Source of the DNA: Amycolatopsis palatopharyngis
Lineage (GTDB): Bacteria; Actinomycetota; Actinomycetes; Mycobacteriales; Pseudonocardiaceae
Assembly (NCBI RefSeq): GCF_003385185.1
Contig: NZ_PQHZ01000008.1
Location: 62,001 to 126,000 of the forward strand
DNA length: 64,000 bases
Direction of reading: 5' to 3'
The notes beneath the pieces are model-generated. The model searched no databases, was not told where the DNA came from, and saw only the letters and a list, made by a program, of their open reading frames with translations. Positions 29,580 to 38,077 of the stretch are shown here, in pieces. Each line of letters begins with the position of its first letter. The stretch's first letter is position 1. Position numbers and translations under genes: made by a program.

Positions 29580-30074
29580 GTGAGCACGCAACGGGACCGA
29601 GACGACGAGGGACGCGCGCGCAACGCCCGTCCGCGCGATGGCCTCGGCAGGCCGCTGCCCTACGGAGCCGAGGGCGTCGAGCGGCAGCCGGAAGGTGTCG
29701 AGCGCAGCCCGCAGGAGACCGTGCGCGAGGCACAGCACCTGCTCGATGAGGGCATGCCGTTCCACGCGCACGAGGTGTTCGAGGACGCATGGAAGACCGG
29801 GCCGCCCGAGGAGGAAGGACTGTGGCGGGGTATGGCCCAGCTCGCGGTCGGGGTGACCCATGCGGGCAGGGGAAACCTCACCGGTGCCGCATCATTGCTA
29901 CGCAGGGGCGCGGAGAACATCGCGGCGTACCAGGACCCGCACGAGCTCGACATCGGCGGCATCCGTCGCTGGGCCGAGGACCTGGCGGTGGATCTGGAAA
30001 AGGGGACCGAAAGCCGCGAGCCCGCATCGCTCGCCCCGCGGCTACGAGGCGAGCACGGGCCGGCCGGCCGGTAA
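29580..30074 (+). CDS. DUF309 family protein
   Basis: A 164-residue cytoplasmic helical protein with the DUF309 pattern HLLDEGMPFHAHEVFEDAWK ... LWRGMAQLAVGVTHAGRGN. The conserved HxxHE-like segment suggests a metal or small-ligand site, but the family has no assigned role. The GTG start is preceded by GAGGG. The deazaflavin reductase gene follows by 30 bp. Confidence 0.8.
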   Translation: MSTQRDRDDEGRARNARPRDGLGRPLPYGAEGVERQPEGVERSPQETVREAQHLLDEGMPFHAHEVFEDAWKTGPPEEEGLWRGMAQLAVGVTHAGRGNLTGAASLLRRGAENIAAYQDPHELDIGGIRRWAEDLAVDLEKGTESREPASLAPRLRGEHGPAGR

Positions 30075-30104
30075 CGCGAAACCGACGACCGAGAAGGGAC
30101 AGGA

Positions 30105-30581
30105 GTGCGAATCCTCGGGCAGAAGCCGCAGCCGAAGGGGCTGACGAGGTTTCTCTTCAGGTTGCCCATTCGCCTCTACCGTGTCGGTCTCGGCTGGCTG
30201 CTCGGCGGCCGTTTCCTGCTGCTGCACCACCGCGGCAGGGTGTCCGGCAAGACCCGGCAGGTGGTGCTCGAGGTGGTGCACCACGACAGCGCGGCGAAAA
30301 CCTATACCGTCGCCTCCGGCTTCGGCGCCAAAGCCGATTGGTACCGCAACCTGCTCGCGCATCCCGAGGTGCGGGTGCAGGTCGGCAACCGGAACAAGAC
30401 GGCGACGGCGATGCCGCTGCCCACCGAAGAGGGTGCCGACGTGCTGGTCCGGTATGCGGCCAGGCACTCCCGGGCGGCGAAGGCGCTGTGCCGATACATG
30501 GGATTCGAGGTCGACGGCAGCGCGGCCGATTTCGCGGAAGCGGGCAGGCATATTCCCTTCGTCCGGCTCGTCACCCACTGA
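30105..30581 (+). CDS. Deazaflavin (F420)-dependent nitroreductase family protein (Ddn-like)
   Basis: A 158-residue split beta-barrel protein with the Ddn/DUF385 signature LLLHHRGRVSGKTRQVVLEVV and ASGFGAKADWYRNLLAHPEVRVQVG. Relatives use reduced F420 to reduce quinones or nitro compounds. The GTG start has an upstream GAAGGGAC segment. It probably shares a transcript with the DUF309 gene, which ends at 30074. Confidence 0.85.
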   Translation: MRILGQKPQPKGLTRFLFRLPIRLYRVGLGWLLGGRFLLLHHRGRVSGKTRQVVLEVVHHDSAAKTYTVASGFGAKADWYRNLLAHPEVRVQVGNRNKTATAMPLPTEEGADVLVRYAARHSRAAKALCRYMGFEVDGSAADFAEAGRHIPFVRLVTH

Positions 30582-30606
30582 CCTTCACCGTCGATGAACC
30601 CGACGA

Positions 30607-30640
30607 ACCCCTGCGCTCCCACAGCTGGGGAGGCAGGGGT
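30607..30640. terminator. Bidirectional hairpin between convergent genes
   Basis: ACCCCTGC and GCAGGGGT pair perfectly and the stem continues inward with CTCCC/GGGAG past one bulged G, enclosing a short loop. It sits between the convergent genes ending at 30581 and 30658, as expected for a shared terminator. Confidence 0.75.
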
Positions 30641-30657
30641 CGCTGCCAGGCGAGGCC

Positions 30658-31140
30658 TTAGTGCAGAGTCAGCGAAGCGTCGGCGTCCAGCGGGTTCGGG
30701 CAACCGAAACCACCACTGGCCAGCGGAATGCTGACGCTGGCCGTGTAGTGCCTGGTCGTTCCGTCGCGCTGGCCCACGACATCGTTGGCCTGGTAACGAC
30801 ACTCCACCCCGAGCTGCGTGAGGGTGACGTCCAGGAGGTCGACCGTCGCGGTGCCGTTGTCATCGTCGAAGGTGGCCGTCGGGTCGTTGTTCAGGGTGGC
30901 TTCGACGCCACCGGTGCAGCTGAGGTTGCCACCGGGGGCGTTGATGGTCGTGCGGTCGACGGTCAGCGTGTTGGGCGGGTTGTCACTGGTGCTTCCGTCG
31001 GTCCAGCTGCAGGTTTCACCGTTCGCGGTGATCGACCCGTCGATCTTCGAGTGGTCGGCGAGCGCCGGGCCGGTTCCCAGCGCCGCGACGGTGAGCGCAC
31101 CGGCGAGAATTCCGATGATCTTCGAAGACAACCGAGACAT
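30658..31140 (-). CDS. Secreted hypothetical protein
   Basis: A 160-residue exported protein with a signal peptide ending near GPALADHS. The mature part is rich in Thr, Asp, Asn and Gly with four cysteines (GETCSW, NLSCTGG, GVECRYQ, GFGCPNP), consistent with a disulfide-bonded beta sandwich. It resembles small surface or extracellular proteins of actinomycetes. No enzyme motif is visible. Confidence 0.72.
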   Translation of the reverse strand: MSRLSSKIIGILAGALTVAALGTGPALADHSKIDGSITANGETCSWTDGSTSDNPPNTLTVDRTTINAPGGNLSCTGGVEATLNNDPTATFDDDNGTATVDLLDVTLTQLGVECRYQANDVVGQRDGTTRHYTASVSIPLASGGFGCPNPLDADASLTLH

Positions 31141-31256
31141 CGTCTACCTCCATCTGTCGGCATTACCGGCGGGTACACCCGGCGGCCCAAAGAGATAAAC
31201 ACGCGTGTTTCTAAACGTCAACGGTCAGTTCCTGGTCATGACTCTGAGTGACACCG

Positions 31257-31874
31257 CTAGCTGTCGGACGTTGGCGTCTCGACGAACGGAGCCAGCGTCA
31301 GCACCCTGAGGCGGAGGGTGTCGATCTCCGCGCCCCTGGCGAACTCGCGAACCACCACCTGAAAGAACAGTCCGATAACGAACTCGACATGCGTTCTGCC
31401 CGCGGGCGAACACCGTCCCGGTTGCTCGAACAGCGACACCAGCGCCCGCTTGAACGCACTCACCTTCGCCAGCAGAACGGGGTCGTAAGCCTGTCGTGGT
31501 ATCACGAAAAGTAGTCGGGCCATCTCTGGCCGTGCCGCCATCCAGCTCACCGCGGCGTCGGCCATCCGCAGGAACCGCTCATGGCAGTCACGCCACGCGG
31601 GATAAGCGAGCTCGCAGGCCGCCCGGCATTCGTCGGCGGCTTCGTCGAGCGCGGCGGCGCCGCACGCCGCCACGCTTGGGTAGTGTGCGAAGAACGCCGA
31701 AACGGCCATCCCGGCGGTGTCGGCGACCGCGGTAGGAGTGAGATCGTGCCACGACCGGTTCACGAGTGTCGCCCGCAGAGCGGCACGCAGGCGCAGGCAC
31801 GCCGGGCAGTCCTGGACGCAGCCCGACGCCGCGGCGCTGTCACACCGACGAGGTGTTCCTGTGTCGGAGGCCAC
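31257..31874 (-). CDS. TetR-like regulator with cysteine-rich N-terminus
   Basis: A 205-residue protein of TetR length. The helix-turn-helix part is degenerate (LTPTAVADTAGMAVSAFFAHYPSVAACGAAAL), but the all-helical C-terminus fits. Before it is an unusual segment with four cysteines (RRCDSAAASGCVQDCPACL) that could bind metal or respond to redox. It is divergent from a second TetR gene, with a clean palindrome in the 53-bp gap. Confidence 0.7.
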   Translation of the reverse strand: MASDTGTPRRCDSAAASGCVQDCPACLRLRAALRATLVNRSWHDLTPTAVADTAGMAVSAFFAHYPSVAACGAAALDEAADECRAACELAYPAWRDCHERFLRMADAAVSWMAARPEMARLLFVIPRQAYDPVLLAKVSAFKRALVSLFEQPGRCSPAGRTHVEFVIGLFFQVVVREFARGAEIDTLRLRVLTLAPFVETPTSDS

Positions 31875-31886
31875 AGTCGTACAGTA

Positions 31887-31902
31887 ACCGTAACTTTACG
31901 GT
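31887..31902. promoter_or_regulatory. TetR operator-type palindrome between divergent regulators
   Basis: ACCGTAA-CT-TTACGGT is a perfect inverted repeat with 7-bp arms, centred in the 53-bp gap between the two divergent TetR-family genes. It would let one or both proteins control both promoters. Confidence 0.75.
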
Positions 31903-31927
31903 GAGCAAAGAGCGAACCGGAGGCGAA

Positions 31928-32623
31928 GTGGGGGATCGGGAGCGCGCAGCGCAGCAGCTGCCCCCTGGCCGACACGGCCTGCCTCGCGATTATGTCGAGG
32001 GGAACCAACGCGGGCGGATCCTGTCCGCGGTGGCGCAGGTGGCGGCCGAGACCGGATACGGCGAACTGACCGTCGAGGCGGTCATCTCCAGAGCCGGCAT
32101 CTCCCGCCGCACCTTCTACCAGCACTTCAGCAAGAAGGAAGACGCCTTCCTCGCCGCATACGACTCGTTCGCCGCCTTGGTACTGCAGCGGGTCGAGCAG
32201 GCGCAGCGATCCTCCGAGACGGAGCTGTCCGGGCTGGCCGAGGCCACCCTCCGGGCGGTCCTCGAACTACTCGCGGAACATCCCGCCGAAGCACATATGC
32301 TCGTCGTCGAGGTGCTCGCGGCCGGGCCGAAGGCGATCGAGCGCCGCAACGCCTCACTTCGCCTGATCATCGGTCTCGTCCATGAGACCACCTGCGCCAT
32401 CGCCAAATCGCAGGGAGCGCCACAGTCTCCCGAAATCACGGCCGAGACGGTCGTGGGCGGGCTGGTCGAGGTGGTCTACAGCAGAATTCAACGCGGGGAG
32501 GCAGCACGGCTGCCCGAACTACTTCCCGACCTGGTCTACTGCGCGCTCCTGCCCTATGTCGGACCGGCGACGGCGGCAGCCGAGCACCAGCGGCTCGCGG
32601 CGCGGTATGCCGGGCGAACCTAG
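31928..32623 (+). CDS. TetR/AcrR family regulator
   Basis: A 231-residue regulator. The helix-turn-helix is near residues 45-75 (ELTVEAVISRAGISRRTFYQHFSKKEDAFLAAYD), followed by a helical ligand-binding domain (LRAVLELLAEHPAEAHMLVVEVLAAG). GTG 31928 has CCGGAGG upstream. It probably binds the palindrome at 31887 and perhaps the inverted repeats upstream of the membrane protein gene at 32754. Confidence 0.88.
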   Translation: MGDRERAAQQLPPGRHGLPRDYVEGNQRGRILSAVAQVAAETGYGELTVEAVISRAGISRRTFYQHFSKKEDAFLAAYDSFAALVLQRVEQAQRSSETELSGLAEATLRAVLELLAEHPAEAHMLVVEVLAAGPKAIERRNASLRLIIGLVHETTCAIAKSQGAPQSPEITAETVVGGLVEVVYSRIQRGEAARLPELLPDLVYCALLPYVGPATAAAEHQRLAARYAGRT

Positions 32624-32669
32624 AGGACGACAGCGAAGAGCGGCCACCGCAGGGCGACTCGGGTTTGTG

Positions 32670-32706
32670 TTACTTCCAGTAAGTGTTACCTTAAGTAGCA
32701 GGTAAC
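32670..32706. promoter_or_regulatory. Two inverted repeats upstream of the large membrane protein gene
   Basis: TTACT-TCC-AGTAA (32670-32682) and GTTACC-N10-GGTAAC (32685-32690 and 32701-32706) are both perfect inverted repeats packed into 37 bp, about 50 bp before the start of the downstream gene. The GTTAC/GTAAC elements echo the GTAAC next to the TetR palindrome at 31887, suggesting common control. Confidence 0.6.
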
Positions 32707-32753
32707 GAGACTCTGATGCGCGGACGCATCGAGCAACCCGGAAGGCAACCGAG

Positions 32754-34649
32754 ATGACGCTGTCCCAGGCGCCCGCCGGAGGTGCCGCTGTCGACCAGAT
32801 CCTGATCGCGATGGCGATGTTCTTCGGGATCTTCCTGCCGGTGGCGGTCTTCGTCATTCGCGAAAGGGGCGGCAGGCGCACGCTGATCGGCAGACTCGCC
32901 GACCTGGTCGCCCGCTGGACCGGACTGCCACGGTGGGCCGGGCTGCCGATGGGCACCGCGATGCTCTCCGGGGTCGCCGCCCTGATCGGCGTGTACTGGG
33001 ACGTACCGACCCATATGGAACTGGGTCGCGACGAGGGGCCGCTGGCGAACCCATCGCACTACCCCATCTACTTCGGGCTGATGGGCATCTTCGCCACCGG
33101 CGTACTGAGCGCGGCACTGGCGAAGGGCAAGCTGCCGGTCCGCACCTTCCCCATCGGCCCGTACTGGCGCGCCCCGATGGGCAGCATCCTGATCATGGCC
33201 ACCGGCCTGGTGGCCGTGGTCGGATTCCCCCTCGACGACGTATGGCACCGGCTGTTCGGTCAGGACGTCACCGAGTGGGGCCCCACACACGTGCTGATGA
33301 TCGGCGGCGGGATCACCGTGGTCATCGGGCTGCAGCTGCTGCTGGCCGAAGCCAGGCAGGTCGGCGCTACCGGGCGGCTGGTGCGCTGGCTGGACCCGAT
33401 CCTCGCGGGTGCCTGGATGATGGGCGCGTCCGCGTTCCTGATGGAGTTCGACCTCGGAGTGCCCCAGTTCCCGATGCTGGCCCAGGTGGTGCTGGTCGGG
33501 CTGATCGCGGGCTGGACCCTGGTGTACGCCAGAGCCAAGTTCGGCCCTGGCGCCACGTTGATCGTGCTCGCGGTCTTCCTGCTCTCCCGCGCGCTGTACG
33601 CGGGTATTCCGCTCGCGCTGGACTTCCATGTGGCATCGATGCTGCCCTACGTCGCCGAAGCGGCGCTGGTGGAGATCGCAGCGCTCGTCCTGCGTGGACG
33701 GACAGCCAAACCCGTGTTCGCCCTGCTGTCCGGTGCACTGATCGGCACCGCGGGGATGGCCGCCGAATGGGCGTTCAGCCAGTGGCTGATGCCCTACCCG
33801 TGGCCTGCCGCGATGCTGCCCGCCATCATCTTGTTCGGCACACTCGCCGGAGTTTCCGGCGCTCTCATCGGGTTCTGGCAGTTCCAGCGCACCGAGGACA
33901 TCGCCATCCGTCGCAAGCAGGACCCGCGACCCGCGGATTCGGCCGGGCGACGCTTTCGCGCCCGCCACGCGTTCGGCCTGGCCGGCGCGCTGGGCGCGGT
34001 CGGGCTCATGGCGGTGGTGGTACCACCCGAGGATCCGCCTTCCGGCCTGCGCGCCGACATCGCACTGAGCCCCAGCGCCGAGACCCTGCCCATCTCCCAC
34101 GCTCCGAGGGGATCCGGCGCACAGGACGAGCCGAGGTGGGCCGACGTCACGATCACCCTCGATCGCGCCGAGGACATCGCCGTCGCGGAGAACTCGGTTT
34201 GGTTCCGCGCACTCGCCTGGCAGGGCGGGGACTTCTTCCACTCGCCGATGCGCCAGTTGAGCCCCGGTGTCTACACCACGACCCAGCCGCTACCGGTCTT
34301 CGGGGAATGGAAGAGCGGGATCCGCCTGCATGGCTCGACCAACGCGCTGGTCGACCGGACGATGACGATCCTGCCGGTCTACGCTCCGGAGGATCCCGAG
34401 GCCTCGGCTCCGCTAATCGCGGCCGTCCCCGGCGAACGGGAGTTCATCAGCGAGATCTCCTTCCTGCAGCGGGAGCGCAAGGAGGACACCCCCGCAATCC
34501 TTTGGACGGTCGCCTACGTCGCCGTCGGTGGCATCTTCGGCGCGTCGTGGTGCCTCTATGCCTGGCTTTACGCCGCGGCGGCTGCGGGTACCGGCCGGCG
34601 CGGCCGCCCCGCACGACGGACCGCGCCGGAATCCGTGCTCACGCCTTGA
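32754..34649 (+). CDS. Large polytopic membrane protein with C-terminal FixH/YtkA-like domain
   Basis: A 631-residue protein of unrecognised function. About a dozen hydrophobic helices fill the first ~430 residues. Conserved-looking polar blocks lie between them: VYWDVPTHMELGRDEG followed by NPSHYPIYFG, and EWGPTHVLMIGGG, rich in His and acidic residues as in membrane metal or haem sites. After a linker, residues ~455-560 form a beta-rich domain (WADVTITLDRA ... GVYTTTQPLPVFGEWKSGI) reminiscent of FixH/YtkA domains, and a final helix ends the protein. The preceding inverted repeats suggest TetR control. A metal or redox role is inference. Confidence 0.75.
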   Translation: MTLSQAPAGGAAVDQILIAMAMFFGIFLPVAVFVIRERGGRRTLIGRLADLVARWTGLPRWAGLPMGTAMLSGVAALIGVYWDVPTHMELGRDEGPLANPSHYPIYFGLMGIFATGVLSAALAKGKLPVRTFPIGPYWRAPMGSILIMATGLVAVVGFPLDDVWHRLFGQDVTEWGPTHVLMIGGGITVVIGLQLLLAEARQVGATGRLVRWLDPILAGAWMMGASAFLMEFDLGVPQFPMLAQVVLVGLIAGWTLVYARAKFGPGATLIVLAVFLLSRALYAGIPLALDFHVASMLPYVAEAALVEIAALVLRGRTAKPVFALLSGALIGTAGMAAEWAFSQWLMPYPWPAAMLPAIILFGTLAGVSGALIGFWQFQRTEDIAIRRKQDPRPADSAGRRFRARHAFGLAGALGAVGLMAVVVPPEDPPSGLRADIALSPSAETLPISHAPRGSGAQDEPRWADVTITLDRAEDIAVAENSVWFRALAWQGGDFFHSPMRQLSPGVYTTTQPLPVFGEWKSGIRLHGSTNALVDRTMTILPVYAPEDPEASAPLIAAVPGEREFISEISFLQRERKEDTPAILWTVAYVAVGGIFGASWCLYAWLYAAAAAGTGRRGRPARRTAPESVLTP

Positions 34650-34842
34650 TCACCACACGCACCCTCCTCGGCCCGGTCACCGTGACCGGCACCTGCCTGG
34701 CATCGGGTCGCGGCACCGTCGAGAAGTGCCAGTTGTCGACGCCACCGCCGATGATCTCGGCGTAGCGCTCGGCCGCGTCCCGGTTGGCGAACCGGATCTG
34801 CTGACTGTTCAGCTTGTGGGTGATCTTGCAGGCCACGCGCAC
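34639..34842 (-). CDS. Small conserved hypothetical protein
   Basis: A 67-residue protein beginning RVACKITHKLNSQQIRFANR; the middle reads AERYAEIIGGGVDNWHF. It looks like a small folded single-domain protein. GTG 34842 follows GAGGAGG; GTG 34836 is also possible. It overlaps the convergent membrane-protein gene by 11 bp. No family is recognised. Confidence 0.65.
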   Translation of the reverse strand: MRVACKITHKLNSQQIRFANRDAAERYAEIIGGGVDNWHFSTVPRPDARQVPVTVTGPRRVRVVIKA

Positions 34843-34941
34843 CCCTCCTCAGGTCTGGGCCGGCCCCGGTCTTCCCCGCCGGAGCCGGCCCAGCAATTAG
34901 AACATACGTTCGATCACCTGTCCTGCCGGTCCCCCGGAGTG

Positions 34942-35643
34942 TCAGTCCGAAACCGGCTTGAGTTGCACGCAGCAATGGTCAGGCAGCGGGTCGAGGTCCG
35001 CACGCAGAGAAACCACGCCGAGGCCGTCGAGTAGTCCACCGAGCAGGCTGAGGTTCATCCCGCAGACGAGTTCGGTGTGCTGTTTCGCCAATCGGTGGAA
35101 GGGACAGTTGCCGAGCAGCACCCGATCGTCCGGTGTCCGCGGCTCGAACCCCTGCGACTCAAGGGCGTGGAGCACGATGTCGGTGTTCTCGGTTCCTTCC
35201 GGTGCGTCTCGCGCACAGTCGCGACCCATCTCCTCACCGACCACGCGTGCGCGCCGGTCGAGTTCCGCCCTTGCCGACCGATCGGAACCGTCCGCCGCCT
35301 CGATGGCCGTCGCGAGCAGATGCCCGGCCAGGTCGTAATGCCGCTCCGGAAGCGACACCGCGACCTGCCGGGCGGAGCGGTAGTACAGCTTCGAAGGGCG
35401 ACCCGCACCCGGTCCCGAACGCCCACTGCGCCGCTCGTGCCGGACGTCCAGCAACCCTTCCTCGACCAGCCGGTCGAGATGGAAGGCGACGGTGGCCCGC
35501 GCGAGCCCGACCGCGCCTGCGACGTCGTCGCGGCCCACCGCCCCGGGCTGACGGGTCACGTAGTCGTAGAGCCGCCTGCGCGTCGGCTCATCCAGTGCCG
35601 CGACCGCCGCGACGTGCGTACCAAGACGATCGTCCATGTCCAC
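34942..35643 (-). CDS. ArsR/SufR-like HTH regulator with cysteine-rich C-terminus
   Basis: A 233-residue regulator with an N-terminal winged helix (ALDEPTRRRLYDYV ... RDDVAGAVGLARATVAFHLDRLVEEGLL). The C-terminal region has the pattern NCPFHRLAKQHTELVCGMN ... LDPLPDHCCVQL, where cysteines and histidines are spaced as in SufR-type Fe-S or metal-sensing regulators. It is divergent from doxX-folE-reductase, so it probably controls that operon in response to iron or oxidation. Cluster binding is inference. Confidence 0.85.
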   Translation of the reverse strand: MDMDDRLGTHVAAVAALDEPTRRRLYDYVTRQPGAVGRDDVAGAVGLARATVAFHLDRLVEEGLLDVRHERRSGRSGPGAGRPSKLYYRSARQVAVSLPERHYDLAGHLLATAIEAADGSDRSARAELDRRARVVGEEMGRDCARDAPEGTENTDIVLHALESQGFEPRTPDDRVLLGNCPFHRLAKQHTELVCGMNLSLLGGLLDGLGVVSLRADLDPLPDHCCVQLKPVSD

Positions 35644-35644
35644 A

Positions 35645-35713
35645 TTCTAAAACAAACACCAGTTGACGAAACAGGAACGGAGTTTCTATAGTCAGCTAAC
35701 GTTAATTTTAGAA
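35645..35713 (+). promoter_or_regulatory. Promoter and operator of the DoxX-FolE operon
   Basis: TTGACG (35663-35668) and TATAGT (35687-35692) with an 18-bp spacer form a strong sigma-70-type promoter, unusual for this GC-rich DNA. Distant arms TTCTAAAA (35645-35652) and TTTTAGAA (35706-35713) are exact inverted repeats around it, and TAACGTTA lies at the predicted transcription start. These are good operator candidates for the divergent Fe-S-type regulator. Confidence 0.75.
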
Positions 35714-35722
35714 GGAGCGATC

Positions 35723-36160
35723 ATGAGTGTCTCGCGTTCGAGGACCGGCCGAGGATTCGCCGAACACATGCGAAGCGACGCCGGCTACCAGGCATTCCTG
35801 CTGCTGCGGACCGCCTTTACCGTGGCGCCCATCGTTTTCGGGCTGGACAAGTTCACCAACCTGCTCGCGGACTGGCCCCGCTATCTCGCCCCGTGGATCG
35901 ACGGGCTGGTTCCAGGCACGGCACAGCAGGCGATGTACATCGTCGGCGTGGTGGAGATAGTCGCGGGCATCACGGTGGCCCTCATCCCGCGTTTCGGCGG
36001 CTGGCTCGTCGCGGCCTGGCTCGGCGGGATCATCCTGAACCTGCTGACCATTCCCGGCTTCTACGACATCGCGCTGCGAGATTTCGGTCTGCTGGTCGCC
36101 GCCATCGCGCTCGCTCGGCTGGCCGCCAGGTACAGCTCGCCCCTGCCCGGCCGATCCTGA
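35723..36160 (+). CDS. DoxX-type membrane protein
   Basis: A 145-residue four-helix membrane protein of the DoxX-like group (GLDKFTNLLADWPRYLAPWIDGLVPG, then VGVVEIVAGITVALIPRFGGWLVAAWL). DoxX proteins are linked to respiratory or oxidative-stress functions. ATG 35723 has AGAAGGAG upstream. First gene of the operon with folE and the ferredoxin reductase. Confidence 0.85.
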   Translation: MSVSRSRTGRGFAEHMRSDAGYQAFLLLRTAFTVAPIVFGLDKFTNLLADWPRYLAPWIDGLVPGTAQQAMYIVGVVEIVAGITVALIPRFGGWLVAAWLGGIILNLLTIPGFYDIALRDFGLLVAAIALARLAARYSSPLPGRS

Positions 36161-36185
36161 TCACCCCACCCGAGGCGGAGGCCCG

Positions 36186-36830
36186 ATGAGCGTTCCGGAC
36201 ATCGACCACATCAACCACATCGGCCCGGCGGTGGCCGAGGCTGGAAACCTGCGGATCATGCGGGATCGCGGTGAACCTGACCTCGCTGCGGCGGAGCGGG
36301 CCGTCGCGGATCTGCTGCGGGCGTTCGGCAAGGACCCCGAGTCGGAACATCTGGCCGAAACACCGAGACGAGTCGCCCTGTCCTACGCCGAACTGCTGCG
36401 GCCACCCGAGTTCCGGTTGACGACCTTTCCCAATGATGAGGGGTACGACGAACTGGTCCTCGCCAAAGGGATTCCGGTGCAGTCGCTGTGCGAGCACCAC
36501 CTGCTTCCGTTCAGTGGAGTAGCGCATATCGGTTACCTGCCGGGGGAACGGATCCTGGGGCTGTCCAAACTGGCTCGCGTGCTCGAGTTGTTCGCACGCG
36601 ATCTGCAGGTGCAGGAAAGACTGACCCAGCAGGTGGCCGACTGGTTGCAACACCACCTGAATCCTCAGGGGGTCGGCGTGGTGATCGAGGCGGAACACCT
36701 CTGCATGTCACTGCGCGGCGTACGGGCCTCCGGGGCACGCACCGTGACTTCGGCCCTCCACGGCTCGCTGCGCCGAAACGCCGGTTCGAGGCAGGAATTC
36801 TTCGCACTGGCCGGAAGGATGACACCATGA
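36186..36830 (+). CDS. folE: GTP cyclohydrolase I FolE (probable second copy)
   Basis: A 214-residue enzyme converting GTP to dihydroneopterin triphosphate. Catalytic and zinc blocks are LCEHHLLPFSGVAHIGY and GLSKLARVLELFARDLQVQERLTQQ, with the second zinc Cys in HLCMSLRGVRASG. It lies outside the usual folate cluster, in an operon with DoxX and a reductase, so it is probably an accessory paralogue for pterin supply or stress. Shares an ATGA overlap with the reductase gene. Confidence 0.93.
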   Translation: MSVPDIDHINHIGPAVAEAGNLRIMRDRGEPDLAAAERAVADLLRAFGKDPESEHLAETPRRVALSYAELLRPPEFRLTTFPNDEGYDELVLAKGIPVQSLCEHHLLPFSGVAHIGYLPGERILGLSKLARVLELFARDLQVQERLTQQVADWLQHHLNPQGVGVVIEAEHLCMSLRGVRASGARTVTSALHGSLRRNAGSRQEFFALAGRMTP

Positions 36831-38062
36831 GCGGGGAACAGATACTCGTCATCGTCGGAGCCGGACTCGCCGGAGCGAAGGCGGCCGAGACCCTGCGAAC
36901 GACGGGCTTCTCCGGCCGGATCGTGCTGGCCGGCGCCGAGCCGGAGCCGCCGTACGAGCGGCCGCCGCTGTCCAAGGAGTATCTGCTCGGTGCCACCGAG
37001 CGCGCCAAACTCTCGGTCCACGACGAGACGTGGTACGCCGAGAACTCGGTGGAACTGCTGTCCGGCAGGCGAGTCACCGCGGTTGATCGCACCAGCCATG
37101 AGGTGGAACTCGATGAAGGCGGCCGGATCACCTACTCGAAACTGCTGCTGACAACCGGCTCGAGACCGCGCCGGTTGTCCCTGCCCGGCGCGGACCTGGC
37201 CGGCGTGTACCACCTGCGCACGGCCATGGACTCGGATCGGCTACGGGAAGCGCTCGTGCGCGGCGGCCGATTGGTCGTGGCCGGTGCGGGCTGGATCGGG
37301 CTGGAGGTCGCTGCCGCGGCCCGGCAGTACGGCTGCGAGGTGACGGTCGTCGAACCGATGCCGACCCCGCTGCATGCCGCACTCGGCACCGAGATCGGCG
37401 GGTACTTCGCGGAACTGCACCGGAAACACGGCGTCACGATCAAAACGGGCCGGACGGTGACGGCAATCGAGGGCACAGGGCACATTGCCGCCGTGGGGAC
37501 CGATGACGGCGCGGTGATCGCGGCGGACCTGCTGGTCGTCGGCATCGGTGCGCGACCGCGCGACGAACTGGCGCGACAGTCCGGACTGCCGGTCGAGAAC
37601 GGCGTCGTTGTCGACAAGTCGTTGCGTACCGCCGACGTCGACGTCTTCGCGGCAGGAGACGTCGCGAACGCCTACCACCCGTTGTACGGCGAGCATCTGC
37701 GCGTGGAGCACTGGGCGAACGCCCTGCACGGCGGTGCCGCCGCCGCAAAGGCCATGCTCGGCGAGGACATCGTCTACGACCGCCTGCCGTACTTCTTCAC
37801 CGATCAGTACGACGCGGGGATGGAGTTCACCGGAGTGGTGCGGCCGCGGGGGTTCGACACGCTGGTCACCCGCGGCGACCCGGCCGAAGGAGCGTTCCAC
37901 GCCTTCTGGCTGGCGGGCGAGCGTGTGGTGGCCGGCATGCACGTCAACCGCTGGAACGAGGGCATCGCCGCCGTCCAGAACATGATCCGCGGGCGAATCG
38001 CCGTCGACCCGGTCCGGCTCGCCGACACCTCGGTCCCGCTCGCCGAACAGGAGGCGGCCTGA
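36827..38062 (+). CDS. Ferredoxin reductase-type NAD(P)/FAD oxidoreductase
   Basis: A 411-residue flavoprotein of the putidaredoxin-reductase class: FAD motif VIVGAGLAGAKAAETL, NAD(P) motif LVVAGAGWIGLEVAAAAR, second FAD block DVFAAGDVANAYHP, and the C-terminal reductase domain. Such enzymes feed electrons to ferredoxins, P450s or dioxygenases. ATG 36827 overlaps the folE stop. No ferredoxin is adjacent. Confidence 0.9.
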   Translation: MSGEQILVIVGAGLAGAKAAETLRTTGFSGRIVLAGAEPEPPYERPPLSKEYLLGATERAKLSVHDETWYAENSVELLSGRRVTAVDRTSHEVELDEGGRITYSKLLLTTGSRPRRLSLPGADLAGVYHLRTAMDSDRLREALVRGGRLVVAGAGWIGLEVAAAARQYGCEVTVVEPMPTPLHAALGTEIGGYFAELHRKHGVTIKTGRTVTAIEGTGHIAAVGTDDGAVIAADLLVVGIGARPRDELARQSGLPVENGVVVDKSLRTADVDVFAAGDVANAYHPLYGEHLRVEHWANALHGGAAAAKAMLGEDIVYDRLPYFFTDQYDAGMEFTGVVRPRGFDTLVTRGDPAEGAFHAFWLAGERVVAGMHVNRWNEGIAAVQNMIRGRIAVDPVRLADTSVPLAEQEAA

Positions 38063-38077
38063 CCGCTCGTCCCCGAG

